This document shows positions 36,298 through 49,156 of a stretch of 64,000 nucleotides of DNA, one piece after another. The stretch is from Cherax quadricarinatus. Its lineage: Eukaryota > Arthropoda > Malacostraca > Decapoda > Parastacidae. The stretch spans positions 12,886,068-12,950,067 of the forward strand of contig NC_091382.1 of assembly GCF_038502225.1 (NCBI RefSeq), given 5' to 3'. How positions within the stretch are numbered: position 1 is the first letter of the stretch; each line of letters opens with the position of its first letter. The notes beneath the pieces were generated by a model. It saw only the letters and a program-made list of their open reading frames with translations. It ran no database searches and was not told the DNA's origin. Position numbers and translations under genes: made by a program.

Positions 36298-38152
36298 GGT
36301 ATACCATGAAACATCCGGCAATCAGTTATTCAGTTCCTTCAGTTATTCGGGACTAATTTTGGCTAGCATAATTTTAAATTTCCATAGTCGCCACACCAAC
36401 CTGCTGCTACTGTTTGGTGGTGCTACTTGTTGCATAAGTCATTCTAATTTCCTTTTCTCCATTTATTGTTATAACCTGCTTACTTTTAGCCCTAGCCATG
36501 GTTCAATGAATAAAAAAATGCTTTTCGTTGTGTAAAGCACTTACACAGTACATTGTCCATTAAGGTAAGGTGGCTTTGAAGCCACTGTCAGTTGCCATGA
36601 GCTCAGTCTCATGATGCAGGAGAATATGCTTTATTATTATGTTAATATCAACACTACAGCTTATTGCCTATTACATTTGATCTTATATGACATAATAAAA
36701 AATATAAATAATATGAACATGTTAAATACTCCAGAATGGATAATATTTGGCATAACACTGAGCAGTTCGATGGAGGTATGAAGAGAAAGAACATGGTATA
36801 CAAGTACCATTCTCCTATCCCTGTCTTGGGGCTTATATTAGAGAAAACGTAGTGTAGCACAGGGCTAACTGTGACATACACTCGTACTGCACCATAAAAC
36901 TGAAACAAAAAAGCTATTTCCTCTTTACAGATTATCCAAATTGTAAGCAAGAGTAATATAAGAGGGGCCTGGAGCAGTGACTAATGAACAGAGGAAATGT
37001 TATTTTACTGCTAGGAATGTCAGCGTTGTTTATCCTGGACCCTATTTTGAAATTGGCATTTGTTGAAATTTGTGTGAAATTGGTCAAATTGACAATTTCT
37101 GACCACTTTATTGGGTAGTTGAAACAGGTGAATGGGCGGTTTTTGTACTCAGTCGACTGACTAGAAGTACGTAAATAAATCAAATCAAATCAAATCAAAT
37201 CAAGTTTATTTTCCAAAAGGGTTACAATGTGGGGTTTACAGGATTTGGATATTGTGTGGTTTACATGTTTTAAAATACTAATTACAGAGGGAACCACTAG
37301 GACACCTAGCATGGCTAGACATTTCAGGCAGACTTAGATTAATTCGTTACATTAAATCCTTGCAAATTATGGTATTAAGTCCAGGTGACTACATTATAAT
37401 TTGTGAGTTTAGCATTGTGAATGCTTTTGTTTTGGCACAATACCAAGTGTCTATGTTGGAGTATCATAGGCAAACTTATGACTAGCTAGGATTCATTCAC
37501 TGTGTTTATAGTCAGTGGGTGAGTGAGTGTAATTGTGAACCACCAGGTGGTTATCATGTAAGTTTATTCAGGAATACACAAATACAGTTACATAGTTTAT
37601 CATGCATAGCAGCGTATGTATAGAGAGCCTGGGATAACCCAAAAAAGTGAAAGTGACTTATTTCCAGTACCTGGCTTGTGCTTACCATACATGATTTTTG
37701 GTAAATATTTTTTTTTCTCGGTTGGTTGTTGGGCTACCTCATTGAAACTTGGGCAATGTATGATTGAATGATGCTTCTTAACGTACACCAAAAATAAAAA
37801 AGACTGACGGTAAATAAGGGAGTTCACTTCTCAGCCATTAACCTCCTATTTGCGGTATATTTTCGTATGGTTTTTATGGTTGCATACTCGTTTTTTGGTC
37901 TCATTTGATAGAGTGGAAGATATATTACAGAAATAGACATGATTTTGATTGCTTTCGTGGTGAAAAGTACCTTGAAATTGAGCTCAAAGTAGTGGAAATG
38001 TTCGATTTTTGCTGATGTTCAGTGAACTTTGTTAAAGTCAGTAGGTTAATTTTATTAAGTGTATTCTAACCTAACCCCTCTCTAATCCGGCAAACTCAGT
38101 AACGCGGCACACTACAGGGTCTAATGATACAGGATTTGTGATGGAGGACCTG
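36298..38152. mobile_element. Unit 8 pogo/Tigger-like DNA element with L2-like tail
   Basis: Left end GGTATACCATGAAACATCC (diverged); right end GGATTTGTGATGGAGGACC. L2-like tail at about 37183-37560. Confidence 0.7.
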
Positions 38153-38169
38153 TATTACATTTGCCATTT

Positions 38170-38527
38170 TCTTTACAAAGATTCTTTCCTAAGTTTTTTG
38201 ACTAAGATTCTTTACTAAGATTCTTCACTAAGATTCTTTAATATGATTCTTCACTAAGATTCTTTGCTATGATTTTTTACTCTGATTCATTACTAAGATT
38301 CTTTACTGAGATTCTTTATTAAGATTTTTGACTAAGACTCTTTACTAAGATTCTTTACTAAGATTCTTTACTAAGATTCTCTACTATGATTCTTTACTAA
38401 TATTCTTTTCTAAGATTCTTTACTAAGATACTATGATTCTTTACTATGATTCTTTACTATGATTCTTTACTAAAATTCATTACTAAGATTCTTTAATATG
38501 ATTCTTTGCTAAGATTCTTTACTAAGA
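38170..38527. repeat. Unit 8 terminal minisatellite block (long form)
   Basis: About 358 bases of the 13-bp repeat, matching the order seen in units 5, 7 and 9 with a small deletion at 'aagatactatgattc'. Confidence 0.93.
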
Positions 38528-39982
38528 TAAGAACATAAGATTGAAGAAATACTGCAACAGGCCTATTGACCCATGTAGAGCCGGTTCAGGTCCCTACCCT
38601 CCGATTAGCCCAATGATCCACCCAGTCTGGTCACCTCCACTCATGGAAGGAGCACTGCACCAGACCCAGCAGCACAACCTAGTCAGGTCCAACTCACACC
38701 CACCCACACCCACTCATGTATTTTTCTAACCTATTTTTAAAGCTACAGAACGTTTTAGCCTCAATAACTGTACTTGGGAGTTTATTCCAGTCATCCACAA
38801 CTCTATTACCAAACCAGTGCTTTCCTATATTCTTCCTGAATCTGAATTTTTCCAACTTGAAACCATTGCTGCGAGTCCTGCCTTGACTGGAATTTTTCAG
38901 TATGCTGTATACATCTCCTTTATTTAGTCCTGTTTTCCGTTTATACACCTCGATCATATCTGCCCTAATTCTACGTCATTCGAGGGAGTGCAGATTCAGT
39001 GCCTTCAGTCTATCCTTATAAAGAAGATTTCTGTTAAATGCGATCAACTTTGTCATCTTCATCTCTACGTTTTCCAGTGCAATTATGTCCATTGCATTAT
39101 GGTGACCATAACTGAGCAGCATAGTCTAAATGAGGCCTAACCAAGGATATACAGAGTTGAAGAACAACCTGAGGACTTCTATTATTGTTAGCTTTATTGC
39201 GAACACTAATGCACTGTTGTCTTTGTTTTAGGGTTCTGCTAACTAGAACTCCTAAATCCTTTTTGCAGTCATTAGTATTCAGATCTTCATTATTTAGTTC
39301 ATATGAGGCATGGTTATTTACCTGTCCAACATTTAGAACTTTGCATTTGTCTATATTAAACTGTATCTACACTTTTTTGACCATTACATCAGTCTATTCA
39401 AATCATCGTGGAGTGCTCTATTGTCTCATTAGAATGAACTGGACAGCATGTTTTGTGTTATCAGCAAATTTGCTTATGTCGCTGTTTATTCCCTCATCTA
39501 TGCCATTTATGTAAATTGTGAACAACAACGGGCCAAACACTGACCCTTTAGGAACACTGCTTGTGATGTGCCTCCACTCTGATTTCTCCCCATTTATGCA
39601 AACTCTCTGCTGCCTATTTATCAGCCATGGCTCTACACAGGAAAAAATTTCTCCTCCTATTCTGTGTGCCTTTAGTTTCCTCAATAGCCTCTGATGTGGA
39701 ACTCTATCGAAAGCCTTACTGAAGTCCATATACACATTATCATATTCATTACCAAGATCTACCTCCTCAAACACCTTAGAGAAAAAAGTTGGTAAATTCG
39801 TAAGACAAGAACGCCCCTTTGTAAAACCATGTTGAGATTCATTAATCATTCTTTTCCGATCAAGATGGCTACGAATTGCTTTGGCAATTATTGATTCCAT
39901 AAATTTTCCTACTTTGGAGGTAAGGCTTATTGGTCCATAGTTCGAAGCCAAACACATGTCACCTGCCTTGTAAATAGGCATA
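38528..39982 (-). pseudogene. Unit 9 (type A) CR1-like RT remnant
   Basis: RT core open at 39981-39418 (187 residues, FADN then a one-base loss shifts the end). C-terminal domain open at 38957-38694. Nearly the same as unit 10, including the shared private change VEPWLINRQ. Confidence 0.87.
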
Positions 39983-41833
39983 GGTATACCATCAATAATC
40001 CGGCAATCAGTTATTCAGTTCCTTCAGTTTTTCGGGACTAATTTTGGCTAGCATAATTTGAAATTTCCATGATCGGCACACCAACCTGCTGCTACTGTTT
40101 GGTGGTGCTACTTGTTGCATAAGTCATTCTAATTTCCTTTTCTCCATTTATTGTTATAACCTGCTTACTTTTAACCATAGCCATGGTTCAATGAATAAAA
40201 AATGCTTTTCGTTGTGTAAAGCACTTACACAGTACATTGTCCATTAAGGTAAGGTGGCTTTGAAGCCACTGTCAGTTGCCATGAGCTCAGTCTCATGATG
40301 CAGGAGAATATGCTTTATTATTATGCTAATATCAACACTACAGCTTATTACCTATCACAATTGATCTAATATGACATAATAAAAATGATAAATAATATAA
40401 ACATGTTAAATACTCCAGAATGAAAAATATTTGGCATAACACTGAGCAGTTCGACGGAGGTATGAAGAGAACATGGTATACAAGTACCATTCTCCTGTCT
40501 CTGTCTTGGAGGCTTATATTAGAGAAAACGTAGTGTAGCACAGGGCTAACTGTGATATACACTCGTACTTCACCATAAAACTGAAACAAAAAAGCTATTT
40601 CCTCTTTATAGATTATCCAAATTGTAAGCAACAGTAATATAAGAGGGGACTGGAGCAGTGACTAATGAACAGAGGAAATGTTATTTTACTGCTAGGTATG
40701 TCAGCGTTGTTTATCCTGGACCCTATTTTGAAATTGGCATTTGTTGAAATTTGTGTGAAATTGGTCAAATTGACAATTTCTGACCACTTTATTGGGTAGT
40801 TGAAGCAGGTGAATGGGCGGTTTTTGTACTCAGTCGACAGACTAGAAGTACGTAAATAAGTCAAATCAAATCAAATCAAATCAAGTTTATTTTCCAAAAG
40901 GGTTACAATGTGGGGTTTACAGGATTTGGATATTGTGTGGTTTACATGTTTTAAAATACTAATTACAGAGGGAACCACTAGGACACCTAGCATGGCTAGA
41001 CATTTCAGGCAGACTTAGATTAATTCGTTACATTAAATCCTTGCAAATTATGGTATTAAGTCCAGGTGACTACATTATATTTTGTGAGTTTAGCATTGTG
41101 AATGCTTTTGTTTTGGCACAACACCAAGTGTCTATGTTGGAGTATCATAGGCAAACTTATGACTAGCTAGGATTCATTCACTGTGTCTATAGTCAATGGG
41201 TGAGTGAGTGTAATTGTGAACCACCAAGTGGTTATCATGTAAGTTTATTCAGGAATACACAAATACAGTTACATAGATTATCATACATAGCAGCGTATGT
41301 ATAGAGAGCCTGGGATAACCCAGAAAAGTGAAAGTGACTTATTTCCAGTACCTGGCTTGTGCTTACCATACATGATTTTTGTTAAATATTTTTTTTTCTC
41401 GGTTGTTTGTTCGGCTACCTCATTGAAACTTGGGCAATGTATGATTGAATGATGCTTCTTAACGTACACCAAAAATAAAAAAGATCGACGGTAAATAAGG
41501 GAGTTCACTTCTCAGCCATTAACCTCCTCTTTGCGGTATATTTTCGTATGGTTTTTATGGTTGCATACTCGTTTTTTAGTCTCATTTGATAGAGTGGAAG
41601 ATATATTACAGAAATAGACATGATTTTGATTGCTTTCATGATGAAAAGTACCTTGAAATTGAGCTCAAAGTAGCGGAAATGTTCTATTTTTGCTGATATT
41701 CAGTGAACTTTGTTAAAGTCGGTAGGTTAATTTTATTAAGTGTATTCTAACCTAACCCCTCTGTAATCCGGCAAACTCAGTAATGCGGCACACTACAGGG
41801 TCTAATGATACAGGATTTGTGATGGAGGACCTG
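39983..41833. mobile_element. Unit 9 pogo/Tigger-like DNA element with L2-like tail
   Basis: Left end GGTATACCATCAATAATCC; right end GGATTTGTGATGGAGGACC. L2-like tail at about 40861-41245, beginning 'aagtcaaatc' as in unit 5. Confidence 0.71.
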
Positions 41834-41850
41834 TATTACATTTGCCATTT

Positions 41851-42213
41851 TCTTTACAAAGATTCTTTCCTAAGTTTTTTGACTAAGATTCTTTACTAAG
41901 ATTCTTCACTAAGATTCTTTAATATGATTCTTCACTAAGATTCTTTACTATGATTTTTTACTCTGATTCATTACTAAGATTCTTTACTGAGATTCTTTAT
42001 TAAGATTTTTGACTAAGACTCTTTACTAAGATTCTTTACTAAGATTCTTTACTAAGATTCTCTACTATGATTCTTTACTAATATTCTTTTCTAAGATTCT
42101 TTACTAAGATGCTTTACTATGATTCTTTACTATGATTCTTTACTATGATTCTTTACTAAAATTCATTACTAAGATTCTTTAATATGATTCTTTGCTAAGA
42201 TTCTTTACTAAGA
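41851..42213. repeat. Unit 9 terminal minisatellite block (long form)
   Basis: About 363 bases of the 13-bp repeat, almost the same as the unit 5 block. Confidence 0.93.
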
Positions 42214-43669
42214 TAAGAACATAAGATTGAAGAAATACTGCAACAGGCCTATTGACCCATGTAGAGCCGGTCCAGGTCCCTACCCTCCGATTAGCCCAAT
42301 GATCCACCCAGTCTGGTCACCTCCACTCATGGAAGGAGCACTGCACCAGACCCAGCAGCACAACCTAGTCAGGTCCAACTCACACCCACCCACACCCACT
42401 CATGTATTTTTCTAACCTATTTTTAAAGCTACAGAACGTTTTAGCCTCAATAACTGTACTCGGGAGTTTATTCCAGTCATCCACAACTCTATTACCAAAC
42501 CAGTGCTTTCCTATATTCTTCCTGAATCTGAATTTTTCCAACTTGAAACCATTGCTGCGAGTCCTGCCTTGACTGGAATTTTTCAGTATGCTGTATACAT
42601 CTCCTTTATTTAGTCCTGTTTTCCGTTTATACACCTCGATCATATCTGCCCTAATTCTACGTCATTCGAGGGAGTGCAGATTCAGTGCCTTCAGTCTATC
42701 CTTATAAAGAAGATTTCTGTTATATGCGATCAACTTTGTCATCTTCATCTCTACGTTTTCCAGTGCAATTATGTCCATTGCATTATGGTGACCATAACTG
42801 AGCAGCATAGTCTAAATGAGGCCTAACCAAGGATATACAGAGTTGAAGAACAACCTGAGGACTTCTATTATTGTTAGCTTTATTGCGAACACTAATGCAC
42901 TGTTGTCTTTGTTTTAGGGTTCTGCTAACTAGAACTCCTAAATCCTTTTCGCAGTCATTAGTATTCAGATCTTCATTATTTAGTTCATATTAGGCATGGT
43001 TATTTACCTGTCCAACATTTAGAACTTTGCATTTGTCTATATTAAACTGTATCTACACTTTTTTGACCATTACATCAGTCTATTCTAATCATCGTGGAGT
43101 GCTCTATTGTCTCATTAGAATGAACTGGACAGCATGTTTTGGTGTTATCAGCAAATTTGCTTATGTCGCTGTTTATTCCCTCATCTATGCCATTTATGTA
43201 AATTGTGAACAACAACGGGCCAAACACTGACCCTTTAGGAACACTGCTTGTGATGTGCCTCCACTCTGATTTCTCCCCATTTATGCAAACTCTCTGCTGC
43301 CTATTTATCAGCCATGGCTCTACACAGGAAAAAATTTCTCCTCCTATTCTGTGTGCCTTTAGTTTCCTCAATAGCCTCTGATGTGGAACTCTATCGAAAG
43401 CCTTACTGAAGTCCATATACACATTATCATATTCATTACCAAGATCTACCTCCTCAAACACCTTAGAAAAAAAAGTTGGTAAATTCGTAAGACAAGAACG
43501 CCCCTTTGTAAAACCATGTTGAGATTCATTAATCATTCTTTTCCGATCAAGATGGCTACGAATTGCTTTGGCAATTATTGATTCCATAAATTTTCCTACT
43601 TTGGAGGTAAGGCTTATTGGTCCATAGTTCGAAGCCAAACACATGTCACCTGCCTTGTAAATAGGCATA
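42214..43669 (-). pseudogene. Unit 10 (type A) CR1-like RT remnant
   Basis: RT core open at 43668-43075 (197 residues, FADN) and C-terminal domain open at 42643-42380. Near-identical to unit 9 by eye. Confidence 0.87.
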
Positions 43670-45525
43670 GGTATACCATCAATAATCCGGCAATCAGTTA
43701 TTCAGTTCCTTCAGTTTTTCGGGACTAATTTTGGCTAGCATAATTTGAAATTTCCATGATCGGCACACCAACCTGCTGCTACTGTTTGGTGGTGCTACTT
43801 GTTGCATAAGTCATTCTAATTTCCTTTTCTCCATTTATTGTTATAACCTGCTTACTTTTAGCCCTAGCCATGGTTCAATGAATAAAAAATGCTTTTCGTT
43901 GTGCAAAGCACTTACACAGTACATTGTCCATTAAGGTAAGGTGGCTTTGAAGCCACTGTCAGTTGCCATGAGCTCAGTCTCATGATGCAGGAGAATATGC
44001 TTTATTATTATGCTAATATCAACACTACAGCTTATTACCTATCACAATTGATCTAATATGACATAATAAAAATATATAAATAATATAAACATGTTAAATA
44101 CTCCAGAATGAAAAATATTTGGCATAACACTGAGCAGTTCGACGGAGGTATGAAGAGAAAATGGTATACAAGTACCATTCTCCTATCCCTGTCTTGGAGG
44201 CTTATATTAGAGAAAACGTAGTGTAGCACAGGGCTAACTGTGATATACACTCGTACTTCACCATAAAACTGAAACAAAAAAGCTATTTCCTCTTTATAGA
44301 TTATCCAAATTGTAAGCAAGAGTAATATAAGAGGGGACTGGAGCAGTGACTAATGAACAGAGGAAATGTTATTTTACTGCTAGGTATGTCAGCGTTGTTT
44401 ATCCTGGACCCTATTTTGAAATTGGCATTTGTTGAAATTTGTGTGAAATTGGTCAAATTGACAATTTCTGACCACTTTATTGGGTAGTTGAAACAGGTGA
44501 ATGGGCGGTTTTTGTACTCAGTCGACAGACTAGAAGTAAGTAAATTAATCAAATCAAATTAAATCAAATCAAGTTTATTTTCTATAAGGGTTACAATGTG
44601 GGGTTTACAGGATTTGGATATAGTGTGGTTTACATGTTATAAAATACTAATTACAGAGGGAGCCACTAGGACACCTAGCATTGCTAGACATTTCGGGCAG
44701 ACTTAGATTAATTCTTAACATTAAGTCCTTGGAAATTATTGTATTAAGTCTAGGTGACTGCATTATAATTTGTGAGGTGAGCATTGTGAATGCTTTTGTT
44801 TTGGCACAACACCAAGTGTCTATGCTGGAGTATCATAGGCAAACTTATGACTGGCTAGGATTCATTCACTGTGTTTATAGTCAATGGGTGAGCGAGTGTA
44901 ATTGTGAACCACCAGGTGGTTATTATGTAAGTAAGTTTATTCAGGAATACACAAATACAGTTACATAGATTATCATACATAGCAGCGTATGTATAGAGAG
45001 CCTGGGATAACCCAAAAAAGTGAAAGTGACTTATTTCCAGTACCTGGCTTTTGCTTACCATACATGATTTTTGGTAAATATTTTTTTTTTCTTGGTTGTT
45101 TGTTGGGCTACCTCATTGAAACTTGGGCAATGTATGATTGAATGATGCTTCTTAACGTACACCAAAAATAAAAAAACCGACGGTAAATAAGGGAGTTCAC
45201 TTCTCAGCCATTAACCTCCTCTTTGCGGTATATTTTCGTATGGTTTTTATGGTTGTATACTCGTTTTTTGGTCTCATTTGATAGAATGGAAGATATATTA
45301 CAGAAATAGACATGATTTTGATTGCTTTCATGATGAAAAGTACCTTGAAATTGAGCTCAAAGTAGCGGAAATGTTCGATTTTTGCTGGTGTTCAATGAAC
45401 TTTGTTAAAGTCGGCTGGTTTATTTTATTAAGTGTATTCTAACCTAGCCCCTCTGTAATCTGGCAAACTCAGTAATGCGGCACACTACAGGGCCTAATGA
45501 TACAGGATTTGTGATGTAGGTCCTG
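43670..45525. mobile_element. Unit 10 pogo/Tigger-like DNA element with L2-like tail
   Basis: Left end GGTATACCATCAATAATCC; right end altered (GGATTTGTGATGTAGGTCC). The L2-like tail at about 44549-44935 is the less common variant (aatcaaattaaatc), closest to unit 4 by its start and by 'attttctataagggtt'. Confidence 0.7.
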
Positions 45526-45542
45526 TATTACATTTGCCATTT

Positions 45543-45787
45543 TCTTTACAAAGATTCTTTCCTAAGTTTTTTGACTAAGATTCTTTAGTAAGATTCTTTA
45601 CTAAGATTCTTCACTAAGATTCTTTATTATGATTCTTTACTAAGATTCTTTACTATGATTCTTTACTATGATTCATTACTAAGATTCTTTACTTAGATTC
45701 TTTATTAAGATTTTTGACTAAGATTCCTTGCTAAGATTCTTTACTATGATTATTACTAAGATTCTTTACTAAGATTCTTTACTAAGA
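45543..45787. repeat. Unit 10 terminal minisatellite block (short form)
   Basis: About 245 bases of the 13-bp repeat, preceding type B unit 11. Confidence 0.93.
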
Positions 45788-47242
45788 TAAGAACATAAGA
45801 ATTAAGGAATACTGCAACAGGCCTACTCACCCATGCAGAGCCGGTCCATGTCCCTACCCTCCGATTAGCCACATGACCCACCCAGTCTGGTCACCTCCAC
45901 TCATGGAAGGAGCACGGCACCAGACGCAGCAGCACAACCTAGTCAGGTCAAACTAACACCCACCCACACCGACTCATGTATTTATCTAACCTATTTTTAA
46001 AACTACAGAACGTTTTAGCCTCAATATCTGTACTTGTGAGTTTATTCCACTCATCCACAACTCTATTACCAAACCAGTGCTTTCCTATATTCTTCCTGAA
46101 TCTGAATTTTTCGAACTTGAAACCATTGCTGCGAGTCCTGTCTTGACTGGAATTTTTTAGTACGCTGTTTACATCCCCTTTATTTATTTCTGTTTTCCAT
46201 TTATACACCTCGATCATATCCCCCCTAATTCTACGCCTTTCGAGGGAGTGCAGATTCAGGGTCCTCAGTCTATCCTCATAAGGAAGATTTCTGTTACATG
46301 GGATCAACTTTGTCATCTTCCTCTGTACGTTTTCCAGTGCAATTATGTCCATTGTATTACAGTGACAAAAATTTAGCAGCATATTCTAAATGAGCTAAAA
46401 CCAAGGATATATAGAGTTGAAGAACAACCTGAGGACTTCTGTTATTGTTAGCTTTATTGTGACCACTAAAGCACTGTTGTCTTGGTTTTAGGGTTTTGCT
46501 AAATAGAACTCCTAAATTCTTTTTCACAATCATTAGTATTGAGATATGCATTATTTTTGTTTATATGTGGCATGGTTATTTACCTGTCCAACATTCAGAA
46601 CTTTGCATTTGTCTATATTAAACTGTATCTGCCATTCTCTGACCATTACATCAGTCTATTCAAATCATCCTGGAGTGCTCTATTGTCTCTTTAGAATGAA
46701 TTGGACAGCCTATTTTGTGTCATCAGCAAATTTGCTTATATCCTGTTTATTCCCTCATCTATGTCATTTATGTAAATTGTGAACAACAATGGGCCCAACA
46801 CTGACCCTTGAGGAACACTGCTTGTGACGTTCCTGCATTCTGATTTCTCCCCATTTATGCATACTCTCTGCTGCTTATTTATCAGCCATGCCTCTACAGA
46901 GGAAAAAATTTTTCCTCCTGTTCCTTGTGCTTTTAGTTTCCTCACTAGCCTCTGATGTGGAAGTCTATCGAGAGCCTTACTGAAGTCCATATACACGATA
47001 TCATATTCATTACCAATATCTACCTCCTGAAACACCTTAGTGAAAAAAGTTAGAAAATTTGTACGACAGGAACGCCCCTTTGTAAAACCGTGTTCAGATT
47101 CATTAATCAATCTGTGCCAATCAGATTGCTACGAATTGTTTCAGCAATTATTGATTCGATAAATTTTCCCACTATGGAGGTAAGGCTTATTGGTCTATAG
47201 CTCGAAGCCAAGGACCTGTCACCTGCCTTGTAAATAGGCATA
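45788..47242 (-). pseudogene. Unit 11 (type B, most divergent) CR1-like RT remnant
   Basis: C-terminal domain at 46382-45948, linker at 46551-46357 and RT core at 47110-46736 ([26 protein letters not shown]) are open pieces. FADD is retained. It shows more private substitutions than interior B units, as expected at an array edge. Confidence 0.85.
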
Positions 47243-49075
47243 GGTCCGCCATCACAAATCCGGCAATCAGTTATTCGGTTGCTTCACTTATTCGTCACTA
47301 ATTTTGGCTAGCATTATTTGAAATTTCCATAGTCGCCACACCAACCTGCTGCTACTGTTTGGTGGTGCTACTTGTTGCACCACCAATTTCCTTTTCTCCA
47401 TTTATTGTTATAACCTGCTTACTTTTAACCCTAGCCATGGCTCAATGAATATAAAATGCTTTTCTTTGTGTAAAGCACTTACACCGTACATTGTCCATTA
47501 AGATAAGGTTTCTTTGAAGCCACTGTCAGTTGCCATGAGCTCAGTCTCATGATGCAGGAGAATATGCTTTATTATTATGCTAATATCAACACTACAGCTT
47601 ATTGCCTATCACATTTGATCTTATATGACATAATAAAAAATATAAATAATATGAACATGTTAAATACTCCAGAATGGATAATATTTGGCATAACACTGAG
47701 CAGTTCGATGGATGTATGAAGAGAACATGGTATACAAGTACCATTCTCCTATCCCTTTCTTGGGGGCTTATATTAGAGAAAACGTAGTGTAGCACAGGGC
47801 TAACTGTGATATACACTCGTACTGCACCATAAAACTGAAACAAAAAAGCTATTTCCTCTTTATAGATTATCCAAATTGTAAGCAAGAGTAATATAAGAGG
47901 GGACTGGAGCCGTGACTAAATAACAGAGAAAATGTTATTTTAGTGCTAGGAATGTCAGCATTGTTTATTCTGGACCCTATTTTGAAATTGGCATTTGTTG
48001 AAATTTGTTTGAAATTGGCCAAATTGACAATTTCTGACCACTTTATTGGGTAGTTGAAGTAGGTGAATGGGCGGTTTCTTGTACTCAGTCGACAGACTAG
48101 AAGTAAGTAAATAAATCAAGTCAAATCAAGTCAAATCGAGTTTATTTTCTATATGGGTTACAATGTGGGGTTTACAGGATTTGGATATTGTGTGGTTTAC
48201 ATGCTATAAAATAATAATTACAGAGGGGGTCACTAGGACACCTAGCATGGCTAGGCATTTCGGGCAGACTTACATTAATTCTTAAGATTAAATCCTTACA
48301 GATTATGGTATTAATTAAGTCTAGGTGACTACATTATAATTTGTGAGTTTAGCATTGTGAATGCTTTTGTTTGGCACAACACCAAGTGTCTATATTGGAG
48401 TATCATAGGCAAACTTATGACTAGCTAGGATTCATTGTGTTTATAGTCATTGATTGAGTGAGTGTAATTGTGAACCACCAGGTGGTTATCATGTAAGTTT
48501 ATTCAGGTATACACAAATACAGTTATATAGATTATCATACATAGCAGCGTATGTATAGAGAATCTGGGGATAACCCAAAAAAGTGAAAGTGACTAATTTC
48601 CAGTACCTGGTTTGTGCTTGCCATACATGATTTTTGGTAAATATTTTTTTTTCTCAGTTGTTTTGTGGGGTATCTCATTGAAACTTGGGCAATGTATGAT
48701 GAAAAGATGATTCTTAACGTACACCAAAAATAAAAAAGACGGACGATAAATAAGGGAGTTCACTTTTCAGCCATTAGCTGCCTCTTTGCGGCATATTTTC
48801 GTATGGTTTTTATGGTTGTATACTCGTTTTTTTGGTCTCATTTGATAGAATGGAAGATATACTACAGAAATAGACATGATTTTGATTGCGTTCATGATGG
48901 AAAGTACCTTGAAATTGAGCTCAAAGTAGCGGAAATGTTCGATTTTTGCTGGTGTTCAATGAACTTTGTTAAATTCAATTTGGTTAATTTTATTAAGTGT
49001 ATTCTAACCTAACCCCTCTGGAACCCGGCAAACTCAGTAATGCGGCACACTATAGGTCCCAAGGATGCCGGATTC
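47243..49075. mobile_element. Unit 11 pogo/Tigger-like DNA element, right end truncated
   Basis: Left TIR GGTCCGCCATCACAAATCC is intact. The right end reads as far as 'aaggatgccggatt' and then leaves the repeat at about 49075, before the GGAGGACC terminus. The stretch 'cactataggtcccaaggatgccgg' looks closer to an undecayed Tigger-type end than the same place in other units. L2-like tail at about 48115-48495. Confidence 0.68.
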
Positions 49076-49156
49076 ATTTGCTGCCTGGATGAGGTAGAGT
49101 GCGGTAGTGCTTTGCACCCCTCTATTGTTTCCCAGACGAGCTACTCAGTCAACAAC

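Larger units (their letters stand above)
9108..49075. repeat. macrosatellite: eleven head-to-tail ~3.6-3.7 kb nested-transposon units
   Basis: Every unit has the same order: minus-strand CR1-like RT remnant; pogo/Tigger-like element carrying a minus-strand L2-like tail; about 35 bases of CR1 resuming; then 13-bp minisatellite. Unit starts (CR1 3' end) are at 9108, 12801, 16371, 20022, 23591, 27582, 31154, 34842, 38528, 42214 and 45788. Spacings are 3569-3693 bases, apart from 3991 where a 294-bp element is inserted. Subtypes by CR1 sequence run A A B A B A B A A A B. The first unit lacks the CR1 3' terminus and the last stops inside the right end of the DNA element. Confidence 0.93.

Noticed and set aside
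13457..43230. Plus-strand ORFs of 60-160 aa over the CR1 fragments (for example 13457-13816, 16456-16941)
   Set aside because: They are antisense shadows of the minus-strand RT.
15554..45061. Small ORFs repeated in most units on the minus strand (for example 75 aa at 15781-15554, 83 aa at 22356-22105, 97 aa at 33258-32965)
   Set aside because: They recur because the units are recent copies. They have no start context, domain or composition typical of proteins, and they include reversed LINE UTR and DNA-element sequence.
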